The notes under the pieces are model-generated. The model saw only the letters and a program-made list of their open reading frames with translations, was not told where the DNA came from and searched no databases. The position numbers were made by a program, and so were the translations under genes. From Siphonodentalium dalli (Eukaryota; Mollusca; Scaphopoda; Gadilida; Siphonodentaliidae): DNA of 64,000 bases. This document shows, one piece after another, positions 22,471 to 33,949 of this stretch (positions within the stretch are counted from its first letter, which is position 1; every line of letters starts with the position of its first letter). The DNA is taken from NCBI GenBank assembly GCA_032622095.1, contig CP136065.1, positions 247,875,474 through 247,939,473 on the forward strand. The letters run 5' to 3'.

Positions 22471-22489
22471 TAGAAATATTGGATTTGAA

Positions 22490-23020
22490 CAATGAAAATG
22501 AATTTTAGTATGTTTCCAGAGTGTTTCCTACATTTTCGGACATTTTGGGAAAAAATAAATAAAAATTCCGTGCTCTCATCACTCAGGTTCCTCGCTTGTC
22601 ACTCAGGCACCTCCCTCGTCATTGAAAAAAGAAAGCTTCATCAGACATTTTTTCAATATATAGAATTTATTCTGTTAGAAATATTGGATTTGAACAAAGA
22701 AAATGAATTTTGAGAAATTTTTAAAAATAAATAGCCTCCTTAACCGATCTATAATTTGTCTAGCTCCTAAATTATAATCCTTTCAGCACTGGCTTTGAAA
22801 TCAGGAAAAGAAAGTCACCATTTCATGAGATATCTCTCTCATTTCACATCCACCTCATCTCTCTCAGATCCATCTTTTTATGACTTCTGTATAAAATTCA
22901 TGTGTCCCGCGATGATCAATGGGTCCTTGAATTATCTCCGTTTTCTCTGCCTTAACATCAATAATTTATAAAGACTCTGGAGATTTGGGAATAGAATATT
23001 TCATGCTTTACGGATGATAC
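22490..23020. repeat. Unassigned region with a short direct repeat
   Basis: CTGTTAGAAATATTGGATTTGAACAA occurs at about 22467-22492 and again at about 22671-22696, each followed by (G/A)AAAATGAATTTT. No gene is supported. Confidence 0.5.
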
Positions 23021-24410
23021 ATCATATAGTGAGAGGGACCCTCGTCATTTTTCTCGCCGCATATTTCATTATTTTCACCGAGGAGCAGCTTGAGTTATTC
23101 CGATTTAAATGAATAGAGATTATAACCCTGACGATGTTATGCACATGGCTGCGTATTAGCACTTATATTTCCCAGTAGGCCTCGATGTCTCGCGCCCGTA
23201 TAGGGCTCCCTGTCATTTCTGATCTTACTTTTTATTTGATAAATGCAGTTTTTGTTATGTAATTTTATCCTGCATATGGACTGAACTATACAGTGGTGGA
23301 CTGATAGAGTGCTCTCTCTCTCTCTCTCTCCCTCTCTCCCCTCCCCTCCCCTCCCCTCACCTCACCTCACCTCCCCTCTACTAACACACACAGAGTTAGA
23401 CAATATTGACTAAGATTTGTTCTATTTCTCCTTCCAATATTGATTCTGAATAGGTTTATTTTTATTCTTTTTAACAAGTTGGAACATTTTCATTTAATTA
23501 TTTGATGAAATATTTTTATTCATAAGGTGCTGTTTGAATTTTTTTTTAATTGCCACAAAGTTTATGAGAAATACATGTACATCGTATAGTGAGAGGGACC
23601 CTCATTATTTCTCTTGCGGCATATTTCATTATTTTCACCCAGGAGCAGCTTGAGTTATTTCGATTTAAATGAATAGAGATTATAACCCTGACGATGTTAT
23701 GCACATGGCCGCGTATTAGCACTTATATTTCCCAGTAGGCCTCGATGTCTCGCGCCCGTATAGGGCTCCCTGTCATTTCTGATCTTACTTTTTATTTGAT
23801 AAATTGCATGAGTTTTTGTTATGTAATTCTATCCAGCATTTGGTCTGAACATGCAGTCATGTACTGATAGAATGCTTGCACTCTCTCTCACCCCTTCCCT
23901 CCCCTCACCTAACACACACACAGTTGCAAAAAACAATATTGATGAAGATTGTTCTATTTCTCCTTCCAATATTGATTCTGAATAGGTTTTTTTTTATTCT
24001 TTTTAACAAGTTGGAACATTTTCATTTAATTATTTGATGAAATATTTTGATTCATAAGGTGCTGTTTGAATTTTTTTTTAATTGCCACAAAGTTTATGAG
24101 CAATACATGTACATCGTATAGTGAGAGGGACCCTCATTATTTCTCTTGCGGCATATTTCATTATTTTCACCCAGGAGCAGCTTGACTTATTCCGATTTAA
24201 ATGAATAGAGATTATAACCCTGACGATGTTATGCACATGGCTGCGTATTAGCACTTATATTTCCCAGTAGGCCTCGATGTCTCGCGCCCGTATAGGGCTC
24301 CCTGTCATTTATGATCTTACTTTTTATTTGATAAATGCATGAGATTTTGTTATGTAATTCTATCCTGCATTTGGTCTCAACCATGCAGTGATGTACTGAT
24401 AGAGTGCTCG

Positions 24411-24465
<55 letters not shown>

Positions 24466-24625
24466 CCCTCCCCTCACCTAACACACACACAGAGTTAGAA
24501 AAACAATATTGGCTAAGATTGTTCTATTTCTCCATCCAATATTGATTCTGAATAGGTTTTTTTTAATTCTTTTTAACAAGTTGGAACATTTTCATTTAAA
24601 TATTTGATGAAATTTTTAGATTCCC
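23021..24625 (+). repeat. Three tandem copies of a repeat of about 540 bp
   Basis: Copies begin at about 23021, 23581 and 24112. The landmark GAGAGGGACC recurs at 23031, 23591 and 24123, giving periods of 560 and 532 bp. Each copy holds GATGTCTCGCGCCCGTATAG, a CT-rich microsatellite of differing length, an ACACACAC stretch, and TTTTTAACAAGTTGGAACAT. Length differences come mainly from the microsatellite. The third copy decays after ATTTGATGAAATTT. Confidence 0.9.
23312..23390 (+). repeat. CT and CTCCC microsatellite
   Basis: A run of CT dinucleotides passes into CTCCC and CTCAC pentamers. It sits at the variable position of the first tandem copy. The equivalent tract in the third copy (24414-24463) is pure CT of about 50 bp, while the second copy has only a few units. 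Confidence 0.9.
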
Positions 24626-24629
24626 AAAT

Positions 24630-25640
24630 GTGTAGGCAATTACCCCCACCCCTCGCCTACATGCATTTTCAACAGTAACAACAATGCAAAACTGGCTGAG
24701 ATTTTTCAAAATTTGAAATATCCAATCAATGCTTATTGTAAGTATGTGTTTTTATTTGTCTTACAAACAAGCATTTTCATTTATTTCATGAAATTTTAGA
24801 TGCACAAGGTGATAATTTGAAAATTTGCTACAAAGTTTAGAAGTGATAACTTGGGGTTTATAACAAAAAAATATATAAATCATGGAGTTAGAAAGAGAGG
24901 GAGATATAATTCAAGTTTCCCTGTGAATTTGGTTTGGATCCAAGAGAGAGGGGTGCTGTGCTGTTGATCCCTCCCCCAGGAATAAAATGTTCACCTGTTG
25001 AGATAATTACTTAACATTTTACCTCAGTGCTCATTCAGGATAGGGTTGTATTTAACATTTCACCTGAGTGCTGATCATAGTGACAATAGTGTGGCATTTT
25101 AAATGCTATGATTGTCTATCAGAAGCAGGTATTTGACAACTGATCTGCCTACATTGTATTTCAAACACTTTATTTCATCGATTCCCACTGCGGTCTCCAT
25201 GAGAACAATGAACATCATTCATCTCTGATTTTATAACATGAAATCTGTTAATGAATAATTGGTCACCTTTCATAGATCAGGTGCTAATTTACAGAATTAC
25301 AAAATTATAGCCTTCTACCTGGATGCATATTAACTGCCGGACTGGACTGAGAGCAGACGACAATCGCTACACAATACCTGGGATGTCCAGATCTTATCTG
25401 ATTGGTTAACGACATGTCCACAGTATGTGATTGTCCAGGTAACAATGACCACTGCAGTGATTCAGTTAAATGATCACACAAATGAATTGTGGGTAAGCAT
25501 CGTCCAGGCTGCGGGTCCCTTTGACCGACGATGCATGTTTATCGACAGTTTAATTTGTATTGTTGATAAATTGTTAGTAGCTCGGTTGATTTGATTCAGG
25601 GGAGATAATAACGAGGTGCTACAAAAATTAACTGTCGATG
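24630..25640. other. No supported gene
   Basis: AT-rich sequence. I see no domain, no pairable repeat beyond short similarities (ATTTAACATTTCACCT-like at about 25013 and 25050), and no RNA gene. Confidence 0.5.
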
Positions 25641-25731
25641 AATTTCAGATGTCCGCAAACAACCACAATTTAATTGGACTCATAAAAAATAACATGGTGA
25701 GAAAAAATGGACTTATGGGAAGATAACATAC

Positions 25732-26046
25732 CATATACAGTGTCTTAAAATATATGCCCCAGTTTGTATGTCCAAAACCGTTACAAATATTGACCCCTCC
25801 CCAGCATAGTCGCCCCCGATTGTCAGAGTTGATCTCTTGGTAGAAAGGAGGCTTGCACCCTCTCTGGCATGAAGTCAGGTACCCACCACAAATATGACCA
25901 TAGTATTTGGAATAATAGCGATATCCGTAAGTTTTTATGGTTGGACATGTTTGACATCTGGTATTTGAGGCTGGTATATGAGTCTTTTTGGCAAACAAAA
26001 CAACTCTGGGGTCCCTGTGTTTGGAATACTCGGTCAGCCTAAATGT
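25732..26046 (-). CDS. Candidate internal exon, Cys-rich, unassigned
   Basis: On the minus strand an open frame of 105 codons is bounded by a plausible acceptor (pyrimidine-rich CAATTCTCCACTGCCAG just upstream) and a consensus-like donor (ATG followed by GTATGT). Both borders fall between codons, so the exon would be symmetric, phase 0. The product has seven cysteines in a spaced pattern: CQTC, then HICGGYLTSCQRGC, then LCWGGVNIC. It also has several aromatic residues and reads like part of an extracellular disulfide-stabilised domain. Without splicing the frame runs on to a stop near 25645 and upstream to about 26120. I do not recognise the family. No neighbouring exon is certain; the small minus-strand frame at 30943-31167 is also Cys-rich but its link is conjecture. 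Confidence 0.35.
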
Positions 26047-26213
26047 CTGGCAGTGGAGAATTGAGGTGGTGGCCTCTGAATCGGTGTTAACATTGAGCCA
26101 GTTATTCCAAATATAATATTTTTATAGAGAATTGACATTGTCTTGTCTATCAGTCCATCTGTCTATCTGGGCATATATCATACTCACGGGTCAATTGGTG
26201 TCAATGAAATTTG

Positions 26214-26400
26214 ATATAGTATGTGAGGCCAAATTCACATTTATTACAGAATTATGCCTAAGAGTAAATGAATTACGGTTAAGCGAAAATGAATAACGCT
26301 TATGCATATTTGAGCAAATTACACTTTCAAAATAAGCGTAATACATTTACGCTTAAGTGTAATTCCCTAATAAATGTGAATTTGGCCTCCCATACTATAT
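26214..26400. mobile_element. MITE with inverted ends around GAGGCCAAATTCAC
   Basis: ATATAGTATGTGAGGCCAAA at the left is inverted at the right, ending TTTGGCCTCCCATACTATAT. The similarity continues inward through TTCACATTTATTA and less exactly through AAGCGTAA-like stretches. It sits in a repeat containing CAGTCCATCTGTCTATCTG and TCAATGAAATTTGATA. No clear target duplication is visible. Confidence 0.65.
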
Positions 26401-26409
26401 ATGTTTGCC

Positions 26410-27340
26410 ATGCTCTTAATAGAGCATCCAATGACAATGTTATTTCATGTTATCTAGTTATTGATTTGCTTATTTTATCTGAACACTTATTTTCTGTCCA
26501 TCCACACAGATATTGCAACCATTATTTTAGGAATTTGACCTGTGCCCACTATTAAATTGAGTGAGGGTATATCTAGTAGTACCCTTTGTAGAATCTCTTT
26601 GTCTCTATCATAGGATATTTTATTATGCTTCTATTTAATTCATATAATGTACTAAACAATCTAAACCACTGGAGGTTAAGTTATTTTATCTCTGTATGAC
26701 GACCTTGGAGTACATTGGTGCATATGGTTTGGCATGTGTTTGGGTGATATGTCCCCATGTAGATGGTTATCTCCCCTATAATCTGCCATTCATCCCTGTA
26801 TTGACCCTCTAATTAGGATATCCAACCACGGCTCCATTAGGGACATTCAATCAATGAAATCTCAGTAGTCACGCAATATGTAGGATCAATATCTCCAAAC
26901 TCTCATGCAGTGGTCTGAGTCTGAGACTGGGCATGTCCAAAACAAGGTCACCCCCCCCCCAATGGCCAAACCTACACCCTTGATACCACTCTTAAAATCA
27001 TGCCTTGTTCCCCTATCTGAGATAAATCTCTTCACCATTTGAATAAATAAATAAATATAGCAAACTAAATACCATAGAATCCAACAAACAATTGATGCTG
27101 ACATTTGGTAATTTTACCCACTACAACAGCATCATTGGAATTGTAATTCAAGTTGAATATTTGTGTCTGAAACATGCATTCTGATTGATCGATAGTTGCT
27201 AACTTTAGTTTTCGATTCACCAGCATCGACCGCTGATCAGTTAAAACATTTTTAATGGAGCACCGCATCATGACAATGAGTGTGAAATGTCACCATGCAA
27301 CCAGGAGTTGAGTAATCGAGTCAACTGCTCACATATGTTT
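26410..27340. other. No supported gene
   Basis: AT-rich, no recognisable coding exon. A short C run lies at about 26949-26960. Confidence 0.5.
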
Positions 27341-27346
27341 ACTATA

Positions 27347-27514
27347 CAGTAATGCTCTTAAGTAATCGACTCCTTATACACAGCAGAGTAATGGGTAACT
27401 TTTCAGGATTTAGTCGGAAATATGGCAACAATTAAGCCATATTTCCGACTAAATCCTGAAAAGTTACCCATAATTCTGCTGTGGTTAAGAAGTCGATTAA
27501 TTAGGACATTACTG
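27347..27514. mobile_element. TA-flanked MITE, family D, copy 3
   Basis: Flanked by TA at 27345-27346 and 27515-27516. Ends CAGTAATGCTCTTAAGTAAT and the inverse CATTACTG; 168 bp, with the usual arms containing GGATTTAGTCGGAAATATGG and its complement. Confidence 0.85.
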
Positions 27515-27661
27515 TACCTTTGACAGGAAGTTGTTACGGCGCAGTTCTGAGAAAACCCATTTAAAAGTACCCAGATTTGATCACCGATCAAGGATATCTC
27601 ATTTCAAGGCATGTAATACCAATAAAAAGCGCATTTAGTGCAATTTCTTTCAATTTGTTTG

Positions 27662-27795
27662 GTGGATTTGAGCATGAAAACAGTTTGTAAACTCACCTGC
27701 AAGCCAGCTCGTTCATAAACTACCAGCTTCACAAACTGTATTCATGCTCAAATCCCGAATATCCAACGAAACAGAGTACGTTTATCTCCTAAATT
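27662..27795 (+). repeat. Dispersed repeat holding one minisatellite-like motif
   Basis: GGATTTGAGCATGAAAACAG and its inverse CATGCTCAAATCC form arms around a short loop. To the right, GAATATCCAACGAAACAGAG and TACGTTTATCTCCTAAAT follow. The segment corresponds to the sequence flanking the 24-bp minisatellite at 13918, where GATGCTCGAATCCCCTAATA is followed by many copies of ACAGAGTAGGTTTAT. Here the motif is single. Confidence 0.7.
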
Positions 27796-28050
27796 TCAGA
27801 TATAAGAATAGATTTGGAGTGATCTAAAAATTGGAATATTTAATGCAAATTATATGCCTTTTTAAATGGAAAGAATAATATTTGCCAATTTTGGATTCAT
27901 AGAAGATTCATGAAATGAAATTAGATGAAGTTAGTCACCCTCCTTCTGCTTAAAATCCAGACCCTCTGTCTACCTCTCTTGACTTTAGGTACCTGCATCT
28001 GTTAACTGAGCTTTCAATTTCCCCCTGATTTCTTACCTTCCATTATGCTA

Positions 28051-28227
28051 CATGTAATGCCCTAAATAATTGACTCCTTAACCACATCAGAATTATGGGT
28101 AATTTTTCTGGATTTAGTCGGAAAGAATGGCAACAACAGTGGCAACAAGCCATATTTCCGACTAAATCCTGAAAAATTACCCATAATTCTGCTGTGGTTA
28201 AGGAGTCAATTATTTAGGGCATTACTG
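28051..28227. mobile_element. TA-flanked MITE, family D, copy 4
   Basis: Flanked by TA at 28049-28050 and 28228-28229. The left end reads CATGTAATGCCC (a small change from CAGTAATG) and the right end CATTACTG. 177 bp, otherwise a typical inverted-arm structure. Confidence 0.85.
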
Positions 28228-28234
28228 TAGGCTT

Positions 28235-29005
28235 TCTAAACTGTCAACTTCCTGCTAACAATCTCCATTATAGATTAATGAAGAAAGTGAATATAGAACG
28301 CTGATTAAGAAGTTGTGTCTGAGGCCCAAATGCACCAAGTACCGGAAGCAACAACACAACTGGTACACAGAGCTACACTAGACCTAAGTAAGGAGAAATC
28401 AATTGGACCAGAAATCACATGGTAAGCAGAGTTCTAAATGTTATTTTGAAGTTATGACAGCTAAAATTTTAGTGCACTCTACAAAGAAATTTAATCACTA
28501 TAAAATTTGATATAAAATGTTGAATGGTGCAATATTCAGGTGATACTTGCTGAAATCAACAAGGGCAGGGTATTTCCCACCATGTTGGAGCTCATTGGAC
28601 ATATTTTGAACACTGATATTTTGAAGACATATTGTGCGCTTATTTCAGTATAATCAGACACCCTCTACATTCACACAATTAGCGCCCGTAAGGATCAGTA
28701 CAAATCGCCATACAGTTTACATGGGACATTTCCAAGGTTCATCAATCAATAAACTGCAGCCTCCACTTCATAAAAACCGATGAATCACCTACGTCACTTC
28801 AAGCCAATCATATGCACGCTCTCGCTGTGTGATGTTTTGGGAGACAATGTTGGAATTTGAACAATATGTTACTTACAATTGTTTTGGTAGTTTTCAAAAG
28901 TTGTTCATGTTCTATTAAAATGTACTGGTATAAAATCAAGCTGATAAGTGAGTATCCAGGTACCATGTAAAGATTGTAGCATTCAACTAATATTACCAAA
29001 ACTTA
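28235..29005. other. No supported gene
   Basis: AT-rich sequence without recognisable coding or repeat structure that I can pair inside the window. Confidence 0.5.
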
Positions 29006-29009
29006 CAAT

Positions 29010-29097
29010 CACACCGGCCAGCCCTTTCGCATATATATGAGAATGCATTGGAACAGGGTTTTCACAAATTTCAGGAAGCTCCTGTCATGGAAGGGTT
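29010..29097 (-). mobile_element. Fragment of TTAA MITE family B
   Basis: GCATATATATGAGAATGCAT, TGGAACAGGGTTTTCACAAA, TTTCAGGAAGCTCCTGTCAT and GGAAGGGTTAATC correspond to the inverse of the family B left end, with terminal TTAA at 29095-29098. Confidence 0.65.
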
Positions 29098-29130
29098 AAT
29101 CGGGACAATTTTAGTGTAAATAAACAAGAG

Positions 29131-29340
29131 GTGAGGTTCAATTTCAATGTTGAATTGCCAGAATTGGAAACCAATCTGACAATTTCTCAAACATGTAATA
29201 AGTTCCAAGCAGATAGGTCTCTAGTTGATGTGTTCAGTACAAATGAGGTGGACACAGCGGTAACCCAGGAGTTGGCGTCCAGTAAAAGCATAAGTAACAT
29301 AACAAACAGCAATGATTCCGCCAACCATCGCTGTATATAA
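29131..29340 (+). other. Short open frame of 70 codons, unassigned
   Basis: An ATG-less reading begins just after a family B fragment and ends at a TAA directly before the hairpin repeat at 29342. The translation has an acidic, Ser/Asn/Thr-rich composition and no recognisable motif. It may be a decayed coding fragment carried by a repeat or chance; I do not claim a gene. Confidence 0.12.
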
Positions 29341-29341
29341 T

Positions 29342-29915
29342 TGTCCCCCAAAAATAAATGTCTGGGGACTATAGAACTCAGCAGTATCCGTCCGTCTTAC
29401 CGTCCGTCCCAGATTGTTTTAGTTATCTGATTGTTTTTATTTTGTATGTGTATTACATACATGAAAATAAAAGTCAACTTCAAATTTGGGATCAGTCTGC
29501 CCTTTTTTAACAGCTGAGAGTTATTGTCCTTGTCAATTTAGAATTTGCCGATTATTTTGGCATCTGGGTAATAACTTTAGTTTTAGTTATCTGATTGTTT
29601 CAAATCTGGTATATGGATTACTCATATGAAAATACAGGTCAAGTTCTAATTTGGGTTCTGTCCACCTATATTTACCGCAGTTATGGCCCCTTTTGAGATC
29701 TGGGCCCAGTTCGAATCTGGGCTATGTCTGATGAATTTTGCGTGATGAATTATAATTTGAGAATACAGATTGATTTTGTGTCCGTCATTGCAAGATTCAT
29801 AAATAGTTAACATATGCAGTTGGAAGCAAAGTTTGATTCAATTGTTGTTCCCAGACTCAAATTTGTTATTTCTAAAAAAGCCACCAATCAAATATAGCCA
29901 CTTATTCGGGGGACA
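29342..29915 (+). repeat. GTCCCC-hairpin dispersed repeat, copy 1
   Basis: It begins GTCCCCCAAAAATAAATG with GGGGAC 20 bases later, a leading hairpin, followed by ATCCGTCCGTCTTACCGTCC and several diverged GATTGTTTxxTTATCTGATTG and AxxTCxAATTTGGGxTCxGTC blocks. A GGGGGACATTTATTA end near 29910 mirrors the start. The same layout occurs at 40555-41110. Confidence 0.6.
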
Positions 29916-30021
29916 TTTATTAATATATGAGAATGACCTCGATTGCTGCCAATTTGGATTTTAAAATACAGGACAACTGTATTCTCTATTCCCATTCAAT
30001 CGCCCCCATACATCACTTTAA

Positions 30022-30259
30022 CCCTCTCTATACTAAATGGATTCTCCCACTCAGTTATAAGACTATACATTGGAATAGTCTATTATTTCTTCTAGGAATG
30101 TTTAGTAAAAATAAGCTGACAACAGATAATACAAGCACAGAAGGAATCCTATTTATCAGATGGAAATGTTTAGATAATAAGTATGGTCGTTTGTTTAATT
30201 TATTATCTGAACATTTCCTAAAGGAACTACTCATCAATGAGTATTTATTATAGAAAGGG
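30022..30259 (+). mobile_element. TTAA MITE, family F, 238 bp
   Basis: Flanked by TTAA at 30018-30021 and 30260-30263. Ends CCCTCTCTATACTAAATGGA and the inverse TATTATAGAAAGGG. Inner motifs GATTCTCCCACTCAGTTATA and TCGTTTGTTTAATTTATTAT match the other copies. One base longer than the copy at 7972-8208. Confidence 0.85.
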
Positions 30260-30366
30260 TTAAAGACCCATAGAGGTTTGTAGCCTAAAAAAACATCTAG
30301 TTATTCTCGATTTTGTCACATTCCTGCCACAGCTCCTGGGATCAAAACTGGTCTGTAGATATGTGA

Positions 30367-30651
30367 AATACTGTTGACTTGTATGTTTTTGAAAGTCTTA
30401 CCAAGTTACCAGAGATATTTATTCAGTCTAATATCTCTGGTTTTGCTGAAGAAATGGAAATTAACTCATTAGAGAAAAAAATGGGCTCCTATGTTCCTCT
30501 CTGTTGTTTTTGCATGCCCGAAGAAGGTGTACCAAAATTAAAACAAATCGAAGCATGGAATGAGGAAGGTCAGGATGCCATTATTAAAATCTTAAAGGCT
30601 TATTTTAAATCACCAAATTATAATATTTGTAATTTAGAAAGATGGATATAA
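30367..30651 (+). other. Open frame of about 94 codons, possible gene remnant
   Basis: The frame is open from 30367 to a TAA at 30649-30651; the first ATG in frame is at 30454. The product has an acidic amphipathic stretch, a CCFCMPEEG segment and a C-terminal portion ending CNLERWI. It reads more like protein than its neighbours do, but codon use is strongly AT-biased and no acceptor site lies between the upstream stop and the frame. It could be a decayed exon or a transposon fragment. No family is recognised. Confidence 0.2.
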
Positions 30652-30942
30652 AAATATATGTGGAATATTTCCAATCGAACTTGTACCATATATATATTGC
30701 TAATAAATGAGCATTCATGCAAAAACAACTGAAAATTAAAAACTACCATAGGCAGTCCTTCCCATGAGGAAAATACAGCGAGAGCATTTATTTCCTCCCG
30801 TAATTCAGAAGATGTGTGTAATATTGCGCCCATACTATTATCGTATGTTTTTATTTTTTCTCAAACAAAATGTCTTTGTGGAATAGACCTATGTCCAGTT
30901 ACACTTTAATATGCCATAATTGAACTGAGATGTCAATAAACC

Positions 30943-31167
30943 TTAAAATAGTTCACTATTGTACCAACAATTACAGTCTCCATAAGTATTTTGAGAAGAG
31001 GGACGAGTGCAAATTTTAGCAGCCGTGAATTGAAAATTGTGAGAGCAATCGCTCCCATCTCCTGGGAAGGACTGCAATGTCACAGCATAGACCTTTAATC
31101 TAACCTCTGAGCATTGCGTTTGTGACGCGTATTCATTTAGGGTGCAGTTTGTCTGCTGAGCTTTCAT
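30943..31167 (-). CDS. Small Cys-rich frame, possible exon
   Basis: It has an ATG start at 31165-31167 and a stop at 30943-30945, giving 74 codons with six cysteines, including a CNC pair near the C terminus. There is no signal peptide-like segment at the start. An in-frame CAG just after the ATG could serve as an acceptor if this is a terminal exon. It lies on the same strand as the candidate exon at 25732-26046. No domain is recognised. Confidence 0.2.
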   Translation of the reverse strand: MKAQQTNCTLNEYASQTQCSEVRLKVYAVTLQSFPGDGSDCSHNFQFTAAKICTRPSSQNTYGDCNCWYNSELF

Positions 31168-31609
31168 TTTACTGACTGATACAATGTGCTAGCTTGTTAA
31201 AATGTCAATTTCCTGCGTACATGTTCCTTTACAGAATTAACAAGAATTGCCGATTGAGAAATCTCGGCCCTGGACCAGCTCTATGGAACAAGTACCATGT
31301 TACCGAAGTGGTACAAGTGGTGGAACTATATAAGCTATTCACTCGGACCAGTCGATTGGACCAGCACTCAAGATCTCGTATCACAATACGGCTCTGATGA
31401 AGCGTCTTTCTGAATGTGATGTAATTACGGATTTCTTTGCCATCGATACTTTACCTCTAATAACTTAGAACACTTAAAGTGTCTGGCCATTCATCGACGT
31501 GATTCAATAACGTGAAACCAATATTCACGCTCAATAGAAACTGTAAAAATTCAATAATTGTCATAATTTGTTCATTTTTGAATAGAAATTTAAATGGGCT
31601 TTCACTTTC

Positions 31610-32870
31610 TTTGGAATTAAAGATATCATACACAGCCAGAAAGCCAGTAATGGTGCTCGTAGCTGTCATGACAAATAATAGCCTACAAATTGAAATGGGA
31701 GTTTCTAGTGGTTAGATGAATACAACCAAATTGCATTAGGTTTTTTACAGACTCGGTTCAGCGGTTTTACATCAGTTGATATTTAGTATAATTATTGCGA
31801 TCCTGGGCGCACACTTAATGCATTTTGTGTAATATTGTGTCTATTTTCATGTGGTGAGGGTGTGCATAGATATCATTACACATGCTGTGTCACCTTGTAT
31901 GACTGTCACCTATGTGAGAAGTTTTATGATATACACTCCCAGGCATTATGTTGATTAAAAGATTAATTTTGACAGCATGCAGTGTGGCCTTTTGATAATT
32001 GGATACTCGCTGTTGGGTGGTTACTTTATTCCCATTCATTCATTTCCTGGAACATCCAGCTAATAAGTTCAAGAAAGAAACTTTGGTGCTGAATGTTGAA
32101 CTTATTATCTCGACATCCACTAAAATGATTTCTCTGCTAAAAGCATCTGGAAATCTGAGGTGACGCAGAACAGATTATCCTATGATTACCTTTATATATT
32201 AGAGTTTATCATACACCTTCAGAAAGCCAATATTAATTGTGCAAATAGCTGTCACTATGAATAATTGCTTACAAATTGACATGGGAGTTCTAGTGGTTAG
32301 ACGAATCAACTATTTTAATTCTTTTTGAGTTTTTTTAGACTCGGTTTGGTGGTTTTACATCATTTGATATTTAGATTAATTAATTATTGTCATCCTGGGT
32401 GCACACTTAATGCATTTTGTGTAATATTGTGTGTATTTTCATGCGGTTAAAATGTGCACAGATATGATTACACATGCTGAGTTCCCTTTGGGTGACTGCC
32501 ACTGTTGTAAGAAGTGTTAATATATACAACCCCTAGTATTTTGACTATGGTTTTTTAAAATGTTACATTCGTTGTTGTGTTAATTCAGATCAGGTTAAGA
32601 CTACTGTAGGGTAGCACCCCCTCCCCTATGAACATACAACTAAGTTGGCACCAAGTTGCCAAAACTGTTCACCAAATTAATAAAAAACTATTCGGTCAAA
32701 TATAAAATTTCCACAATTTTGGTTGTCAATTGTGAAGACTACTGTAGGACTTTACACATGCTGTGTTACCTTGTGATACCTTGTACGACTGTCACCAATG
32801 TGAGAAGTTTTATGCTATACACTCCTAAGAATGCCGTTGATCAAAATATTATTTGCAGTATGCAGTGTAG
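31610..32870 (+). repeat. Tandem duplication, two full copies plus a part
   Basis: Copy 1 at about 31610-31990 and copy 2 at about 32205-32550 share, in order, CAGAAAGCCA, GTGGTTAGA, AGACTCGGTT, GCACACTTAATGCATTTTGT and GATTACACATGCTG-like blocks. A third partial copy at about 32748-32875 repeats ACACATGCTGTGTTACCTTG, GTGAGAAGTTTTATGCTATA and the ATGCAGTGT end. Copies are well diverged. Confidence 0.75.
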
Positions 32871-33162
32871 TATTTATGTAGATCAACATAACACTACAGT
32901 ACCTAGTAAAGAGAGTGTTAATTCCCATGTTGAGCTACTATAAAGTTAGGTGCTTAGAAACATAGACCTGTCCTAAAATTATCTATTTTGTTGGGGAATA
33001 TTTTGTGTGTTCCTCCAACTTGCATCCATTTCTGTATAGACACAACTTTCATCAAGTCATGAGAATAATGTTGGAAATGGGTGCTTAATGCTCTTCTAAT
33101 CTGCCAGTTGACTTGGTTGAGTGTAAATATAAGTAATGGATGTTGATTTTGTTGAGTTCCAT

Positions 33163-33253
33163 AGAGTATGGATGCAAATTGGTCTGACATTTTTATGTGT
33201 GGAATGCTTTTGCGTCCACACATAATGTCAGACCAACTTGCAGCCATACTCTA
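33163..33253. repeat. Short inverted repeat
   Basis: ATAGAGTATGGATGCAAATT, GGTCTGACATTTTTATGTGT and their inverse copy (CACATAATGTCAGACCAACT, TGCAGCCATACTCTAT) form two arms of about 40 bp around GCTTTTGCG. It abuts the next TTAA-type element. Confidence 0.75.
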
Positions 33254-33486
33254 TTTGAGTGCCAGGTCGATTTTTGTATCAACCCATATACCCTGTGCCA
33301 ATGCATTCTCTTATATATGCGAGTCGACCATAGGTCGCCTCGCATATATAAGAGAATGCATTGGCCTAACAATTTTTTTTTTTTTTTTTTTTTTTTTTAC
33401 AATTTTAATAATTTATTCTTACATTCTTTAACAGACTTATTTTGTAGGTATAGGGCCGATGAGATCGGCCCCTGGCACTCAAAGTG
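33254..33486 (+). mobile_element. TTAA-type element with the family A palindrome
   Basis: Inverted ends TTTGAGTGCCAGG (33254-33266) and CCTGGCACTCAAA (33471-33483) enclose one copy of the family A palindrome (33291-33366) and a T run of about 25. TTAA follows at 33487-33490, fitting a full terminus CACTTTGAGTGCC; the left outer bases are lost. The ends differ from those of families A and B although the core is shared. Confidence 0.7.
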
Positions 33487-33559
33487 TTAAGAGAATGTTC
33501 TGGCACATGATCTTTATGTTGTACTGAAACAGTGATATAAATACTAAATGTACTGGACA

Positions 33560-33945
33560 CATGTCTGGATATTATGGCTAGATTATCTCCCCTTACGATC
33601 CCTCCAAAGATTAGCTAATACTCATGAGTACTGGAACACAGAGTTGTCTGGATGAAATGGATAGGTTGTCTCCCCTTGCTAACACACATGAGTACTGGGA
33701 CACAGAGTGGTCCGGACCTTATGGATAGGTTGTCTCCCGTAATGATCTCTTTGATTATAAGCTGAAACCCATGAGATTTAGGACACTGAATGGTCTGGAC
33801 CGTATAGATGGGTTGTCTCCCCTTGTGATCCCTTCATTGATAACCTAACACCCATGAGTAATCTTGGACACGGAGTGGTTCAGACTTTATGGATAGATTG
33901 TCTCCCTTTAAGCACCAGGATACTAAATGGTCTGAACAATATGAT
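33560..33945 (+). repeat. Degenerate tandem repeat of about 80-100 bp
   Basis: About five irregular units, each with GTCTGGA or GTCCGGACC, ATGGATAGGTTGTCTCCC, and ACCCATGAGTA or a variant followed by GGACACxGAGTGGT. Unit lengths vary and the last is partial. Confidence 0.7.
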
Positions 33946-33949
33946 GGAT

